From contig NZ_RQER01000007.1 in the NCBI RefSeq assembly GCF_004770615.1, forward strand, positions 372,001-436,000: a stretch of 64,000 nt of DNA, read 5' to 3'. The stretch is from Leptospira langatensis. Lineage in GTDB: Bacteria; Spirochaetota; Leptospiria; Leptospirales; Leptospiraceae. Shown piece after piece: positions 40,761-51,462 of the stretch (position 1 is its first letter; each line of letters starts with the position of its first letter). Below the pieces are notes generated by a model. That model was not told the DNA's origin, did no database searches, and saw only the letters and a list, made by a program, of their open reading frames with translations. Position numbers and translations under genes: made by a program.

Positions 40761-40793
40761 CTCATATTATAAATTTCTTTTTTATAATGTGAG
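40761..40793. promoter_or_regulatory. 13-bp dyad overlapping the ribosome-binding site of the efflux channel gene
   Basis: CTCATATTATAAA (40761-40773) faces TTTATAATGTGAG (40781-40793) across a 7-base loop, with one G-U pair. The right arm covers the GTGAGG Shine-Dalgarno of the following gene. It may act as an RNA switch, or as a protein operator with an internal promoter. Confidence 0.6.
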
Positions 40794-40800
40794 GTTTCTC

Positions 40801-42093
40801 GTGCGTTCTCTCTCTTTTGCAATTTTATTATTATTCGGTTGGGTGACGATCCTAACGTATCCTACATTTTCGGAGACTCTTCCCAATCGGGATCTGGATC
40901 TGCGTTCCATCATGGATCTTGCGGAAAAGAATTCTCCCCTTCTTACCGCATTGCATTCGGATCTGGAGTCTCTCTTCTACAAAAGAAGGCAGGAAGGGAA
41001 AACACAAAACCCATCCGTCTTGATGGATTATGGTAGGAGGACTGCCGCGTCGGAAGCCGGTCCCGAATACGCTCTGCAAATAGAACAGCCCATCTATTTT
41101 CCGGGCAGAAAGGAATTGAAACAACTTTTGGTGGATAACGATTCCAAGATCAAAGAGATCCAGCAGATCGAGGCATTTAATTCTATCCGTTTGAGCTCTT
41201 TAAAATTCGCGTATAAGTATTTGGTCGCGGCGGAGAAGAGAAATCATGTGAAGGAACGTTTGCGTAGATTGTCCCTGATAGAGAATTATATCAGGGCAAG
41301 GCCGTTCTTCACTCCTCAGGCAAAAACGGATCTGTTCATTATAGAGACCAAGATCCTCGCTCTCAGAAAACATTTTAACGATCTGGAGCTGGGAGCCGCC
41401 AAGGACTTCGAATCCATGAATTTGTATCTAAGATTGGATTCAATCCCTACTTTACGAATTCCTTATTTTAGGGACGGAGTAAAATTCCAATTCGACGAGA
41501 TCCAAAAGAAAGCGGTCTCTCAAAATCCTTCCGTTCTTGCGGCAAGAGGAGAATTGGAGAAGGCGAGAACGGAGCTTCGCTTGGCGAATTTGGAAAAGTA
41601 TCCGGACTATACTGTCATGAGCCAGGTCGGAGAAGACCGTTCCGGGGTCGCCAACCGTTTCTACGATTTCGGTCTGAAATTCAGGATCCCTGTTTGGGAC
41701 CAGTTCCAGAACAAGGTGGCCGCGGCGGAGACCAACTTGAAGTCAAAACAAGATCGACTTACATATCAAGAAACTCTAATCAATACTTCCTTTAAGCAAT
41801 CCTATCTGGATTACGAACAATCTAAAATGAATTTGAAATTATACGGACTGAACCAGTTGGATCGGATCGATAAGGATCTGAATTTCGCCGACCTTGAATT
41901 CAAGAAAGGAAGGATCCAACTCGTCAGCTATCTGGAATTAGAGAACCAATTGCACGAGACCCACCACGCCATTTTGGACGCACAAATGAGCCATGTGGAA
42001 ACCTTATTGAGCCTGCTTTATATCATTAACGAAAAAGACATCTTAGGAGTTTTAGGAAATGCTAGCCAGACTTTTGAATATCAGCCTAAATAA
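40801..42093 (+). CDS. TolC/CzcC-type outer-membrane efflux protein
   Basis: The protein has 430 residues from the GTG at 40801, chosen because GTGAGG lies 6 bases upstream and a signal peptide follows directly ([15 protein letters not shown]). An earlier GTG four codons upstream has no such site. It has two outer-membrane-factor repeats with long amphipathic helices: [24 protein letters not shown] and [39 protein letters not shown]. This is the CzcC/CusC pattern. The channel spans the outer membrane and periplasm and docks an RND pump. The pump gene starts inside its 3' end, a 35-base overlap. Confidence 0.85.
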   Translation: MRSLSFAILLLFGWVTILTYPTFSETLPNRDLDLRSIMDLAEKNSPLLTALHSDLESLFYKRRQEGKTQNPSVLMDYGRRTAASEAGPEYALQIEQPIYFPGRKELKQLLVDNDSKIKEIQQIEAFNSIRLSSLKFAYKYLVAAEKRNHVKERLRRLSLIENYIRARPFFTPQAKTDLFIIETKILALRKHFNDLELGAAKDFESMNLYLRLDSIPTLRIPYFRDGVKFQFDEIQKKAVSQNPSVLAARGELEKARTELRLANLEKYPDYTVMSQVGEDRSGVANRFYDFGLKFRIPVWDQFQNKVAAAETNLKSKQDRLTYQETLINTSFKQSYLDYEQSKMNLKLYGLNQLDRIDKDLNFADLEFKKGRIQLVSYLELENQLHETHHAILDAQMSHVETLLSLLYIINEKDILGVLGNASQTFEYQPK

Positions 42094-45000
42094 TCCGTTC
42101 TTATCCGTAGGAGTAGTTTCCTTCTTATTCCTTTTCTCTTTCTATTCGATGAAAGAGGTCCCTATAGACGCGGTACCCGATATTACGAATGCGCAGGTCA
42201 TAGTTACCACGGACACTGGCTCCTTGGATCCGGAACAAGTGGAGAAGGTGGTGACCTTTCCTTTGGAAACGGAGCTTATGGGACTTCCTCATTTGATCGA
42301 CGTTCGCTCCGTATCTAAATTCGGTTTATCTAATATTTCTCTTATCTTCAAGGAAGGAACGGATATCTATCAGGCTCGAGCCATGGTCTTAGAGAGGATT
42401 TCCAGCGCGAAGGATAAACTCCCGAAAGGACTTTCTCCCTCTATTGTTCCGAATACCACAGGGCTCGGTGAGATCTTTTTCTATTCCGTCGAGGCAAAGC
42501 CCGACTCCAAATTGTCCCGTCTTCCGGAAGCGGACAGGCTTCTGTATCTTCGGACCGTCCAAGATTATACGGTCCGTCCTCAACTAAAGGCCTTGGTCCC
42601 CGGGATCGTAGAAGTGGATTCCAACGGAGGATATGAGAAAGAGATCCATATAGATCTGAATCCTACCAAAATGAAAAAATGGGGGATTTCCATAGACCAA
42701 CTCGTAAAGGAACTATCCACCGTCGGAGAAAGTTTCGGCGGAGGCTTCATCGAGAATAACGGGAAGATCTCCATCGTACGAGCGTACGGCTTAAAGAAGA
42801 ATCTAAACGAACTCTCTACAATCGCAGTCAGACGTTCCTTGGTGGGAGTTCCGATCCGGGTATCGGACATCGCTCAAGTGAACGAACACGGAAGCCTACG
42901 TTTAGGCGGAGCGAGCTCCAACGGAAAAGAGATCGTGCTCGGTACAGCTCTCATGTTGAGAGGAGAGAATAGCTTCCGGGTCAATGAGGACTTAAACCAA
43001 GCAGTAAAAAAACTAAGCCTCCCCGAAGACGTAACCGTTCGAGTCCTATTAGAAAGATCCTTTCTGATAGAATCCACCATCCAAACAGTCGTAAAGAATC
43101 TGGCAGAAGGAGCGGTCCTAGTGATCCTGACCCTTTTTCTAATCCTGCTGAATCTTCGTGCGTCACTCATCGTTGCATTGATCATTCCCGGCTCCATGCT
43201 TCTTGCTTCCATATGCATGAGAATGTTCGGGATCTCCGCCAACTTAATGAGCCTAGGCGCCATCGATTTCGGGTTACTAGTGGATGCTTCTATCGTGATC
43301 ACGGAGAACGTCTTAACTAAATTCGAGTCCGGAAAATTTAAGAATAACCAGGAGAAGAGACAAGCAATCTTGGATTCCTCTGTGGAAGTATTGAAGCCTG
43401 TGTCCTTCGGGATACTGATCATCATGCTGGTTTATGTGCCAATCTTAACTCTGGATGGGATCCCTGGTAGAATGTTCCGTCCTATGGCGGAGACGGTCCT
43501 TCTCGCGCTCGGGTTCAGCTTACTCCTCGCGGTCTTCTTCCTTCCCCCTTTATTGTATTTCTTTCTTTCTCCGGAAAGCGTAGCCTCCCACAAGAAGAAT
43601 AAGGATAATAAGATCGTAATATGGTATTCCAAATACCTTCCTAAGCTTTTGGAACAACCCGGCAAGATCGTTTTGTATTCTCTTCTATTCTTCGCGGTCT
43701 CGCTTCTTATCTATTTTAGAATGGGAACGGTTTTCCTACCGAAGCTGATGGAAGGGGACCTCATGCTCGTGGTAGTGAGAGAAGGAAATACAGGAATAGA
43801 GGAAAGCCTAAAGGAACAAAAGGAACTGGAACTTCTTCTGAAACAAATGCCGGAGGTGGACAGCGTATTCTCTCGGATCGGGACGAGCTCAGTGGCGAAC
43901 GATCCTATGGGGCCTTTCAATGCGGATACATTCGTCATTCTCAAAAAGGATTCCCTTTCCGGTCTGATGAAAAATAAGGAAACCTGGGACGATTTCTTGA
44001 ATAAGATCCTAAAACAGGTCCACGAAAGATTTCCTGAATCGGAACTCACCTTAAGCCAACCCTTAGAAGCCAGATTCAACGAATTATTGGAAGGAAGTCG
44101 GGCCGATATCAGCGTTCGGATCCTAGGAAAGGACCTGAATGTTCTATTAGAATTACAGGAAAAACTAAAGGATACATTGGGCAAGATACCGGGAGCCGCG
44201 GAAGTGGAATTGGATCCGATCATGGCCTTACGGAATTCCAGTGTGATCGATATCACTCCGGATTCAACTAAATTAAAATATTATAATATATCCTTCCCTT
44301 CCTTCAATTCGGTAGTGGAAAGTTCCATGAGCGGATTCGAGTTGGGAGGATTCTACGAAGAGGAAGTGCGCTTCCCGATTATAATACGCCTTGCCGAGGA
44401 ATTCAGGAATCGCGAGTCGGAATTGGGAGATATTAATGTAGGGACCGAGGACGGAGGAACCATTCCCATTAAACTCTTAGGTTCCATCCAAAAGAAAGAA
44501 AAGGTAATGACCATCTCCCGGAACAAATCCAGAAGATTTGTCGCAGTCTCCGTAAACCTAAGAGGGCGCGACTTGGAAGGATTTTATAAGGAAGCGCAAG
44601 AGAAGGTCTCCACCCTAGAGATCCCGCAAGGCTATTCCATCTTTTGGGGAGGGCAGATCGAGAACCTATCCAAGGCAAAAGAAAAACTCTCCGTCATCGT
44701 GCCGGCCACCTTGGTCATGATCTTTACGATCCTATACTTGGGCCTGCGATCCGTGAAACAGGCGCTTCTGGTTTTCTTCTGTGTTCCATTCGCGCTAACC
44801 GGAGGGATATGGTTCTTATTCTTGCGGGGAATGGACCTTAGCGTTTCCGCATTCGTGGGCTGCATTGCACTCTCGGGGATCGCGGTCCTGAACGGACTCG
44901 TGAAATTAGCCACCATAGATAGGATCCGAGAAGAAGGAAAACTCTCCGTCCGGGATGCAGTATTACAGGGAGCGACGAGTCGGATCCGACCGGTCATCAT

Positions 45001-45169
45001 GACGGCACTGGTTGCTTCCCTAGGATTCTTGCCGATGGCGTTCGGGAGCGGCTTAGGATCGGAGGTGCAAAAGCCTTTAGCCACAGTGGTGATCGGAGGG
45101 ATCTTCTCTTCTACCATCCTGACCCTTGTCCTTTTGCCTGTATTCTATTACTGGCTAGAAAAAGAATAG
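42059..45169 (+). CDS. Heavy-metal-efflux-type RND permease (CzcA/CusA-like)
   Basis: The protein has 1036 residues, the normal RND length. It shows the HME-RND N-terminus [37 protein letters not shown], the proton-relay helix [22 protein letters not shown] and the second-half TM block [17 protein letters not shown]. Twelve transmembrane helices and two large periplasmic domains are expected. It exports metal ions (Co/Zn/Cd or Cu/Ag) by proton antiport. Which metal cannot be decided by eye. TAGGAG lies before the ATG. No periplasmic adaptor (CzcB/CusB) gene is adjacent; 45290 encodes an unrelated lipoprotein. Confidence 0.92.
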   Translation: MLARLLNISLNNPFLSVGVVSFLFLFSFYSMKEVPIDAVPDITNAQVIVTTDTGSLDPEQVEKVVTFPLETELMGLPHLIDVRSVSKFGLSNISLIFKEGTDIYQARAMVLERISSAKDKLPKGLSPSIVPNTTGLGEIFFYSVEAKPDSKLSRLPEADRLLYLRTVQDYTVRPQLKALVPGIVEVDSNGGYEKEIHIDLNPTKMKKWGISIDQLVKELSTVGESFGGGFIENNGKISIVRAYGLKKNLNELSTIAVRRSLVGVPIRVSDIAQVNEHGSLRLGGASSNGKEIVLGTALMLRGENSFRVNEDLNQAVKKLSLPEDVTVRVLLERSFLIESTIQTVVKNLAEGAVLVILTLFLILLNLRASLIVALIIPGSMLLASICMRMFGISANLMSLGAIDFGLLVDASIVITENVLTKFESGKFKNNQEKRQAILDSSVEVLKPVSFGILIIMLVYVPILTLDGIPGRMFRPMAETVLLALGFSLLLAVFFLPPLLYFFLSPESVASHKKNKDNKIVIWYSKYLPKLLEQPGKIVLYSLLFFAVSLLIYFRMGTVFLPKLMEGDLMLVVVREGNTGIEESLKEQKELELLLKQMPEVDSVFSRIGTSSVANDPMGPFNADTFVILKKDSLSGLMKNKETWDDFLNKILKQVHERFPESELTLSQPLEARFNELLEGSRADISVRILGKDLNVLLELQEKLKDTLGKIPGAAEVELDPIMALRNSSVIDITPDSTKLKYYNISFPSFNSVVESSMSGFELGGFYEEEVRFPIIIRLAEEFRNRESELGDINVGTEDGGTIPIKLLGSIQKKEKVMTISRNKSRRFVAVSVNLRGRDLEGFYKEAQEKVSTLEIPQGYSIFWGGQIENLSKAKEKLSVIVPATLVMIFTILYLGLRSVKQALLVFFCVPFALTGGIWFLFLRGMDLSVSAFVGCIALSGIAVLNGLVKLATIDRIREEGKLSVRDAVLQGATSRIRPVIMTALVASLGFLPMAFGSGLGSEVQKPLATVVIGGIFSSTILTLVLLPVFYYWLEKE

Positions 45170-45197
45170 AACCGTTCAAAAACGGATAGAGAGACCG

Positions 45198-45231
45198 GGG
45201 CCGAAGAAATTTATATCTTCGGCCCGAATTT
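45198..45231 (+). terminator. Intrinsic terminator of the efflux locus
   Basis: GGGCCGAAGA (45198-45207) pairs perfectly with TCTTCGGCCC (45216-45225), with an 8-base loop and a following short T run. Confidence 0.75.
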
Positions 45232-45289
45232 TCCAAAATTTTACGGAAATTTATTGCCCAATAGTTTGTTGTATAAGCGGAGTAATTGT

Positions 45290-45883
45290 ATGGCAACCCG
45301 TATATCCGTTCTCATTCCGATCTTCCTATTCCAAATCGCATGTCTGCAATCCCATCCGATCGAGTTAGATGCGTCCAAAACCCTTTCCGGGGTTGCACTT
45401 GACTTCAGCTCCTCCGAGGCCATAGCGGCTGCCGCTGCTGCAGTGCCTACGGCAACGGAAACCCAAAGTGATACCTGGACATGCTCTTTTTCCACCAATT
45501 GCATGGAAGTTTATAAACTGAGTTTTACTCAAACTGATACTTTATCGATCGCAGTGTCCTCAGTAACCGGAGGTTCCGTTCTAAGATTGGCCTTCTATTC
45601 CGGGACCGCATTGAATGGAACAAACCTATTGAACGGTTCCACAAATGAAAGGACCTGTCCTGCCCCTCCAACTGCAGGAAACCAAGACCAGCCGGATAGT
45701 ACCTCCTTGGCTATTCCGAGCACAGGTATTTATACTCTTACCGTAGGAAGGGACTGGGGTGCGAGTTTGAGCGGTACAGGAACTTTTTCACTGAATCTTT
45801 CCACCACTCAGTCCAGCATGACCGGATTTACTAAGACCGCTACCGATATAGCCACCCAAGCCACCGGAATGAGCTGCCCTTAA
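45290..45883 (+). CDS. Putative lipoprotein with PPC-like beta domain
   Basis: The protein has 197 residues from the preferred ATG (GGAG upstream); an earlier TTG start is in frame. The leader SVLIPIFLFQIAC is a lipobox. A beta-rich domain follows (WTCSFSTNCMEVYKLSFTQTDTLSIAVSSVTGG, then STGIYTLTVGRDWG), in the style of bacterial pre-peptidase C-terminal domains. The function is unknown. It has its own terminator. Confidence 0.7.
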   Translation: MATRISVLIPIFLFQIACLQSHPIELDASKTLSGVALDFSSSEAIAAAAAAVPTATETQSDTWTCSFSTNCMEVYKLSFTQTDTLSIAVSSVTGGSVLRLAFYSGTALNGTNLLNGSTNERTCPAPPTAGNQDQPDSTSLAIPSTGIYTLTVGRDWGASLSGTGTFSLNLSTTQSSMTGFTKTATDIATQATGMSCP

Positions 45884-45891
45884 GTCCCCCG

Positions 45892-45925
45892 GTAGATCGG
45901 TTGGTGTGACCGATCTACTCTTTCT
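45892..45925 (+). terminator. Intrinsic terminator of the lipoprotein gene
   Basis: GTAGATCGGT (45892-45901) and ACCGATCTAC (45909-45918) form a perfect 10-bp stem with a 7-base loop, then a pyrimidine-rich tail. Confidence 0.85.
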
Positions 45926-46066
45926 CCTTTTCTTCAACTCGTAATATTCGTGAATCGAATAATTACTGCCAAATGATTTTAAACGGCATCGCATGGTTAA
46001 ATTAAATCGGAAATCTTAAACCTTGTGTATCCTTTCTAGGTCGGACAAGATAAAGAGAAGAGCCGG

Positions 46067-47452
46067 ATGAAAGCGACCAAAGAGAATACTTCCCCTCCAA
46101 GTTCTTCCGAACCTTTCGATCTGGATGCAAAGATCCTCGAACAAGGAAAGGAACTTTTTCGTTTAAGCGATACATTCGAGTCCGGACCTTTTAGTTCCTA
46201 TAATCTGTTTTCCAAAAGTCTTTTATTCATGGAGAATAGACCGAACCTAAAATTACAATCCTTTCGATTCGCAGATCTATTCCCAAGCCTCAATTCTCTT
46301 TCTTTGATCGCAAGATATATCCGCTTATACTTCGTAGAGACTCCCACCGAATTACCAAAATGGATCGTGGGACTACTCTCAATTTCCTTATCCAATCCAA
46401 TTAGCGGAAGCTTAATAGCGTTCTTCGCGAGAGTGGGGATCAAATTCGTAGCCAGATTCTTTATATTAGGAAGGACCTTCGATTCCGAAAGAGGAAAGAT
46501 CCTCTCCAGATATAAGAGCGGGATCTGCGCCACCATTGATATCTTAGGAGAGGCGGTGCTCTCCGAAAAAGAAGCCGAAAGATATAGCAAAGAATATTTG
46601 TTATTATTAGAAGAGATCTCCAAGGACAAGGAATTGTCCAAGATCAGGGAGCAAGTATTCACGAACGAACCGGTGGGCAATGTTTCCGTAAAATGCTCCT
46701 CTCTGTATTCCCAATTGGATCCGCTCGCTCACGATTCTTCCGTTCAAAATCTAAAAGAAAAACTCAGGCCAATCCTTAGCTCCGCTGTTTCCAAGAATAT
46801 ATTCATCAATCTGGATATGGAACAGTATGAAACGAAAGAGATCATCTTGGACACGGCTCTTCAAATCTTTTCCGAACCGGAATTTGCGGAGTATCCCCAT
46901 TTCGGACTGGTAATCCAGGCTTACTTGAGATCCTCTCAAGCGGATCTGGCCAGGATCATAGAATATTCCAAAAAACGAAAATACCCTCTTACGATCCGAC
47001 TCGTTAAGGGAGCATATTGGGAATACGAAATGATCCAAGCCGCCCAGAAAGGCTGGCAAGCACCGGTATTCCTCAAGAAATCGGACACGGACCGAAACTA
47101 TGAGGAATGCATTTCCCTTCTTCTCAGATCCTATCCGAACATCCGACCTGCATTCGCTTCTCATAATATACGAAGTCTCTCCTGCGCCTTCGTTCACGCA
47201 GAGGGATCTTCCGTGCCCAAGGACTTCTTCGAAGTGCAGATGTTGTACGGGATGGGAGATTCTTATAAAAAAGCGATCCGGCATCTTGGGATCGCCGTGA
47301 GAGAATATTCGCCGATCGGGGAAGTAATCCCAGGGATGGCCTATCTAGTTCGTAGACTCTTGGAGAATTCCACAAACGAAGGCTTTTTAAAGAATATCAA
47401 CGCTAATAAGAAGGACAGAGAACATCTTCTTTATTTGGAGAATAGATCGTAA
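46067..47452 (+). CDS. Proline dehydrogenase (PutA N-terminal-type)
   Basis: The protein has 461 residues. The beta/alpha barrel of proline dehydrogenase is visible: VSVKCSSLYSQLDPLAHDS, ILDTALQIFSEPEFAEYPHFGLVIQAYLRSSQADL, PLTIRLVKGAYWEYEMIQAAQKGW, FASHNIRSLSCAFVHAEG and VREYSPIGEVIPGMAYLVRRLLENSTNEGFLK. It oxidises proline to pyrroline-5-carboxylate with FAD. The N-terminal ~110 residues resemble the PutA helical region. The DNA-binding part seen in gamma-proteobacterial PutA is absent. It is immediately followed by the P5C dehydrogenase gene. Confidence 0.92.
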   Translation: MKATKENTSPPSSSEPFDLDAKILEQGKELFRLSDTFESGPFSSYNLFSKSLLFMENRPNLKLQSFRFADLFPSLNSLSLIARYIRLYFVETPTELPKWIVGLLSISLSNPISGSLIAFFARVGIKFVARFFILGRTFDSERGKILSRYKSGICATIDILGEAVLSEKEAERYSKEYLLLLEEISKDKELSKIREQVFTNEPVGNVSVKCSSLYSQLDPLAHDSSVQNLKEKLRPILSSAVSKNIFINLDMEQYETKEIILDTALQIFSEPEFAEYPHFGLVIQAYLRSSQADLARIIEYSKKRKYPLTIRLVKGAYWEYEMIQAAQKGWQAPVFLKKSDTDRNYEECISLLLRSYPNIRPAFASHNIRSLSCAFVHAEGSSVPKDFFEVQMLYGMGDSYKKAIRHLGIAVREYSPIGEVIPGMAYLVRRLLENSTNEGFLKNINANKKDREHLLYLENRS

Positions 47453-47454
47453 AT

Positions 47455-49038
47455 ATGAATACGGATCAAAATCACAACGGCTTTCATAATGAACCACTGA
47501 GGGATTTCTCCAAACAGGAAGAAAGGATCTCTCTTGAAAAAGAGTTCGCATCTCTCAAAAAGGAACTTCCGATCCAGGTACATCCTATTATCTCAGGAAA
47601 GAAGAAGGAAACATCCGCTGCCATCCCTTGGTTCAACCCGGCCAACAAATCGGAAAAGGTAGCGGACCTATATTATGCTTCCATAAAGGATGCGGAAGAA
47701 GCGGCACAGGCTGCTCATCAGTATTCCGAAACTTGGAAAAGAGAGAATCCGAATACAAGGATCCAAGTTCTAAGGAAGGCCGCAGAGATCTTGCGTGCTC
47801 AAAAAGCAAGATTGACCGCTCTTATTTCCCTGGAAGTCGGAAAAGGAGTAAAGGACATAGATGCGGAGATCGCAGAAGCGATCGACTTTTGCGAATTCTA
47901 TGCGCAAGAAGCGGAGTTGCTCTTTCATCCCCGCCAAAGAAACCTTCCCGGAGAGGAGAATACATACTCTTACATCCCGAGAGGAACGAGTCTGGTAGTC
48001 GCTCCCTGGAATTTCCCTTTGGCGATCTTATGCGGAATGACCGTGGCCCCTTTAGTAACGGGAAATACGGTCCTCATGAAACCTGCAGAACAATCCTCCG
48101 CAATTGCATTCGAACTATATAATATACTTCTGCAAGCAGGCGCCCCTTCTTCCGCTCTTCATTTCCTTCCAGGAAGAGGAGAAGAGATCGGAGCCTATTT
48201 AGTAAGACATCCTCTTGTCCACACGATCAACTTCACCGGCTCGAGAGCGGTCGGGCTCGGAATGATCCGAGAAGCCGCGAGCCAAGACACAAAATTCGTA
48301 AAGAAAGTGATCGCAGAGATGGGGGGAAAGAACGCAATCATCGTGGATGAAGACGCGGATCTGGACGAAGCAGTACTCGGTTCCGTGCATTCCGCATTCG
48401 GATTCCAAGGACAAAAATGCAGCGCATTGTCCAGACTGATCCTTCTCGAATCCAATTATGAGACATTCAAGAAGAGATTTATAGAAGCTTTGCAATCCTT
48501 GAAATGCGGCTCTCCCCAAGATCCTTCCGTAAAGATAGGACCTGTGATCGACTCAGAATCCAAAGAAAGATTGGATAAACTCGCACAAGAATTCTCTCCA
48601 AAGATCGCAAGTCGCAGGACCGTCTCGGAGGAAGTAAAACAGAACGGAAATTTCGTAGACGCAATTATCTTCGAGAGCGAGGATCCGAACTCACCTTTGG
48701 GACAAACGGAATTTTTCGGACCCTATGTAACCCTATTCAAGGCCAAAACCTTCGAGAATGCAATTGAAATAGCAAATAACGTAGATTATGCGCTGACTGG
48801 GGGCTTATTTTCCCGAAATCCGAAGCATATACAATATGCCAAAGAAAAATTTGAAGTAGGAAATCTATACATCAACAGAGGGATCACAGGAGCGATCGTG
48901 GACAGACAACCATTCGGGGGATACAAACTTTCCGGAGTGGGCGCCAAGGCAGGAGGTCCGGATTATCTCAGACAGTTCTTAGAGCCGATCAGCATCACCG
49001 AGAACACGATGAGAAGGGGATTTATTCCGGAGACATAG
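47455..49038 (+). CDS. 1-pyrroline-5-carboxylate dehydrogenase
   Basis: The protein has 527 residues of the aldehyde dehydrogenase superfamily, matching the PutA C-terminal/RocA type. Motifs: VVAPWNFPLAILCGMTVAPLVTGNTVLMKPAEQS, NFTGSRAVGLGMI, AEMGGKNAIIVDEDADLDEAV, catalytic Cys in GFQGQKCSALSRL and NRGITGAIVDRQPFGGYKLSG. It oxidises glutamate semialdehyde to glutamate with NAD. It follows the proline dehydrogenase gene with a two-base gap, so the two enzymes form one operon for growth on proline. Confidence 0.93.
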   Translation: MNTDQNHNGFHNEPLRDFSKQEERISLEKEFASLKKELPIQVHPIISGKKKETSAAIPWFNPANKSEKVADLYYASIKDAEEAAQAAHQYSETWKRENPNTRIQVLRKAAEILRAQKARLTALISLEVGKGVKDIDAEIAEAIDFCEFYAQEAELLFHPRQRNLPGEENTYSYIPRGTSLVVAPWNFPLAILCGMTVAPLVTGNTVLMKPAEQSSAIAFELYNILLQAGAPSSALHFLPGRGEEIGAYLVRHPLVHTINFTGSRAVGLGMIREAASQDTKFVKKVIAEMGGKNAIIVDEDADLDEAVLGSVHSAFGFQGQKCSALSRLILLESNYETFKKRFIEALQSLKCGSPQDPSVKIGPVIDSESKERLDKLAQEFSPKIASRRTVSEEVKQNGNFVDAIIFESEDPNSPLGQTEFFGPYVTLFKAKTFENAIEIANNVDYALTGGLFSRNPKHIQYAKEKFEVGNLYINRGITGAIVDRQPFGGYKLSGVGAKAGGPDYLRQFLEPISITENTMRRGFIPET

Positions 49039-49200
49039 GAATGCCGGATCGAAAGCGATTTTGAAAAAGGATCATTTGATTCGGACACTTGTTCCATTCT
49101 CAAACCATATATGTTCCCGCTATATTTGGATGAAAAAGATTTCTTAAATAATATCGGACCTTAAGTAGAATTGAGAAGCCGTAAGTCTAAGTCTATTAGA

Positions 49201-50076
49201 ATGAAATACCAATTCTCCGGCGCAATTTTACACCTATTATCTCTTGCTTTTAGTTGCACCAGTTACGAGGAGATGAGCTTAGAAAGCGATAAGGCGATCG
49301 AGAGACTACGCCAATCCGAAACATTCTACCAAGAAATACATGAATCGGGAAATAAAACGACTCAACCGATCCACTGGGTCAGCACAGGGTGCAAGGATCC
49401 GAAAAAAAATAAGATACTAGTCTTCATTCACGGCTCCCCTGGAAATTGGGTGAACTATCTGCGATACTTGCAAGATCCTCGACTATTAGAAAAATATTGT
49501 ATGTTTAGCGTGGATCGTCCGGGGTTCGGAAAATCGGAAGGAGCAGCTGCGGATGTAGATCGACAGGCGCAAAGGATATCGGATTCCTTAAGCGAAGTGA
49601 TCCGCAAGCGAGGGAAATCAGATCGCCTCGTATTGTTAGGGCATTCTTACGGAGGACCGGTAGCCGCAAGGATGGCGTCCTTAGAAGGAAATACGTTCAG
49701 TCATCTAGCGTTACTAGCAGCGGCCTTGGATCCGGAAAGCGAAGAAGTCCACTGGTATAACACATTGGCGGCGACAAAGATTGGCTCCTGGCTCTTGCCG
49801 CAAGAATGGCAACATAGCAACGCGGAAATGCTCCCTCTCAAAGGACAATTACAAGCCTTGGTCCCCGTCTGGAAGAATATTAAGGCCAAGACAATCCTGA
49901 TCCAAGGAGAAGAAGACGGCCTCGTGGATCCGAGTAATGCTTCTTTCGTAGAGAAACAATTTCCGGAACAAGCCCGAGTAAAGATCTATCTTCTGCCAAA
50001 AGAAGGACATTTCCTGCCATGGAAGAACTACGATCTAATTCATAAAATCCTAATGGAGATAGCGGACGAAAAATAA
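49201..50076 (+). CDS. Alpha/beta-hydrolase lipoprotein
   Basis: The protein has 291 residues from the ATG that starts a lipoprotein leader (LLSLAFSC); an in-frame TTG ten codons earlier is an alternative. The hydrolase fold has the oxyanion region VFIHGSPGNWVNYLRYL, the nucleophile elbow LVLLGHSYGGPVAARMA (Ser about 149), the acid strand TILIQGEEDGLVDPSN and the catalytic His in KEGHFLPW. The substrate is unknown. The 3' end overlaps the convergent DUF2182 gene by 27 bases. Confidence 0.83.
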   Translation: MKYQFSGAILHLLSLAFSCTSYEEMSLESDKAIERLRQSETFYQEIHESGNKTTQPIHWVSTGCKDPKKNKILVFIHGSPGNWVNYLRYLQDPRLLEKYCMFSVDRPGFGKSEGAAADVDRQAQRISDSLSEVIRKRGKSDRLVLLGHSYGGPVAARMASLEGNTFSHLALLAAALDPESEEVHWYNTLAATKIGSWLLPQEWQHSNAEMLPLKGQLQALVPVWKNIKAKTILIQGEEDGLVDPSNASFVEKQFPEQARVKIYLLPKEGHFLPWKNYDLIHKILMEIADEK

Positions 50077-50847
50077 AAGAAACATTCCCCAAGCTAGGAA
50101 AATTATCCCAGCAAACTTTCGGATGGGCAGAAATCCTTCTAGGAGCTTTTCCGCTAATATCAAGGCAGTAAGCCCGATCATCCATAGAATGCTCATCAAT
50201 CCGCCAACGAACATCAAAGCCATTAATAAGAAACAGCAGACGACGCAATCCACTCCCAATTTCCAACCCATTCTAAATGCACCAATGAAACCGTTTTGCC
50301 AAGAAGTTAGAAAAAATCCCAAAGGGGACCTGCAAGCCGTTAGGCATTTTTCTTTCCAACCGCTGAATTGAAAAACTCCGGCGATCAATAGTAAGATCCC
50401 GCTAGCCATCGTTCCTCGAAATGCCAAGCCTTCGGAAAGAAATTCCGTTCGGATCAACAAAAATTGGATCCCAGTGCCGAAAATGGAATAAATTGTCCAA
50501 GCACTTAAGTATCCCGAGACGAGCGAGAACCCTGCTAAATAAGAGCGCTTATTTTTAGTTTCTCGATTTACTTCCCCTTCCTTTATCTTTACGAAGACCG
50601 AAACAGATTGCAGGAAAGAAGGAAGCATCATCGCAACCATCATCAGAATCCACATAGTAACGTTAGTCGCAACCCATGGCCAAAAGTTCATATCTTTGGA
50701 ATGGCAAGAAGGACCCCCGAACCAACTCATCCAAGACATATCGTACATTGCCGCCCAAGAGAAACAGATCACGATAAAGACCATCCCGAATAAGATGCTC
50801 TTCTCTCTATTCCACCTACCTTTTAGGTCTTTGCCAATACTTTGCAT
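50050..50847 (-). CDS. DUF2182 metal-related integral membrane protein
   Basis: The protein has 265 residues and about seven transmembrane helices. The DUF2182 pattern is clear: TMWILMMVAMMLPSFLQS, FQFSGWKEKCLTACRSPLGFF, and RMGWKLGVDCVVCCFLLMALMFVGGLMSILWM. Conserved Cys/His/Met positions in the family are thought to bind metal, but no function is proven. It starts three bases after the DUF1326 gene; DUF1326-DUF2182 pairs recur in other bacteria. Confidence 0.82.
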   Translation of the reverse strand: MQSIGKDLKGRWNREKSILFGMVFIVICFSWAAMYDMSWMSWFGGPSCHSKDMNFWPWVATNVTMWILMMVAMMLPSFLQSVSVFVKIKEGEVNRETKNKRSYLAGFSLVSGYLSAWTIYSIFGTGIQFLLIRTEFLSEGLAFRGTMASGILLLIAGVFQFSGWKEKCLTACRSPLGFFLTSWQNGFIGAFRMGWKLGVDCVVCCFLLMALMFVGGLMSILWMIGLTALILAEKLLEGFLPIRKFAGIIFLAWGMFLLFFVRYLH

Positions 50848-50850
50848 TTT

Positions 50851-51462
50851 TCAACCTTTCCAGTGAAAAGGTCCCAGGAATCCGTTCTTTCCGGGATTGC
50901 TCCATTGAAAACGATAGTCTTTTACTTCGGCATGGACCGTCTTTCCCGGAGCGATCCTTTGGGAAAGATGAGCGACGTTATCGATCCATACCGTCCTCCC
51001 TCTATGGCCCCGAAAAGCTTCCAATCGAACGGAAGCCAAATCCGGAATCTCCAAACTCCTAGACTTATCACCTTTAGATTCATATCGAATAGGAACTCGC
51101 TTGGTTCCTAAGAATTCTGTGGTAAGAGATCTAATATTTGCAGGAGGGCCTCCCATCTCTCCAGAAAAAATCAGATGGAGAGAATCAAACTGCTCCTCGC
51201 TTGCCCTTTCATCTACATATAACCCTAGACTATAAGATCCATCGGCCATCTTACCCGGGACCCAAATGAGCATCGCCACATTCAGATCATTCAACTGGAT
51301 CCCTTTAAAATTCCCTTCAGAGATATGATAAGCCACCAATGTTTGGCAATCACCATACGTAGGTTCCGCCTGATAAACACTGAGAAGACAAGGGCAAAGA
51401 GCCTCGCAGCTGCAGTGCTCGAAATAATCCCCTTCTAAATTCCAGTTCTCTCCTTTGCTCAT
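50851..51462 (-). CDS. DUF1326 protein
   Basis: The protein has 203 residues. The N-terminal cysteine cluster DYFEHCSCEALCPCLL and the segment YVDERASEEQFDSLHLIFSGEMGGPPA are typical of DUF1326, often found with DUF2182. The cysteines could bind a metal. Its ATG overlaps the SDR stop codon by four bases, so translation is coupled. Confidence 0.83.
   Translation of the reverse strand: MSKGENWNLEGDYFEHCSCEALCPCLLSVYQAEPTYGDCQTLVAYHISEGNFKGIQLNDLNVAMLIWVPGKMADGSYSLGLYVDERASEEQFDSLHLIFSGEMGGPPANIRSLTTEFLGTKRVPIRYESKGDKSRSLEIPDLASVRLEAFRGHRGRTVWIDNVAHLSQRIAPGKTVHAEVKDYRFQWSNPGKNGFLGPFHWKG

Noticed and set aside
42874..43425. 183-codon minus-strand frame inside the RND pump gene
   Set aside because: It is antisense to the conserved RND coding region and lacks a start site.
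49094..49164. Very short ATG frame before the hydrolase gene
   Set aside because: Only 17 codons, no signal peptide and no ribosome-binding site.
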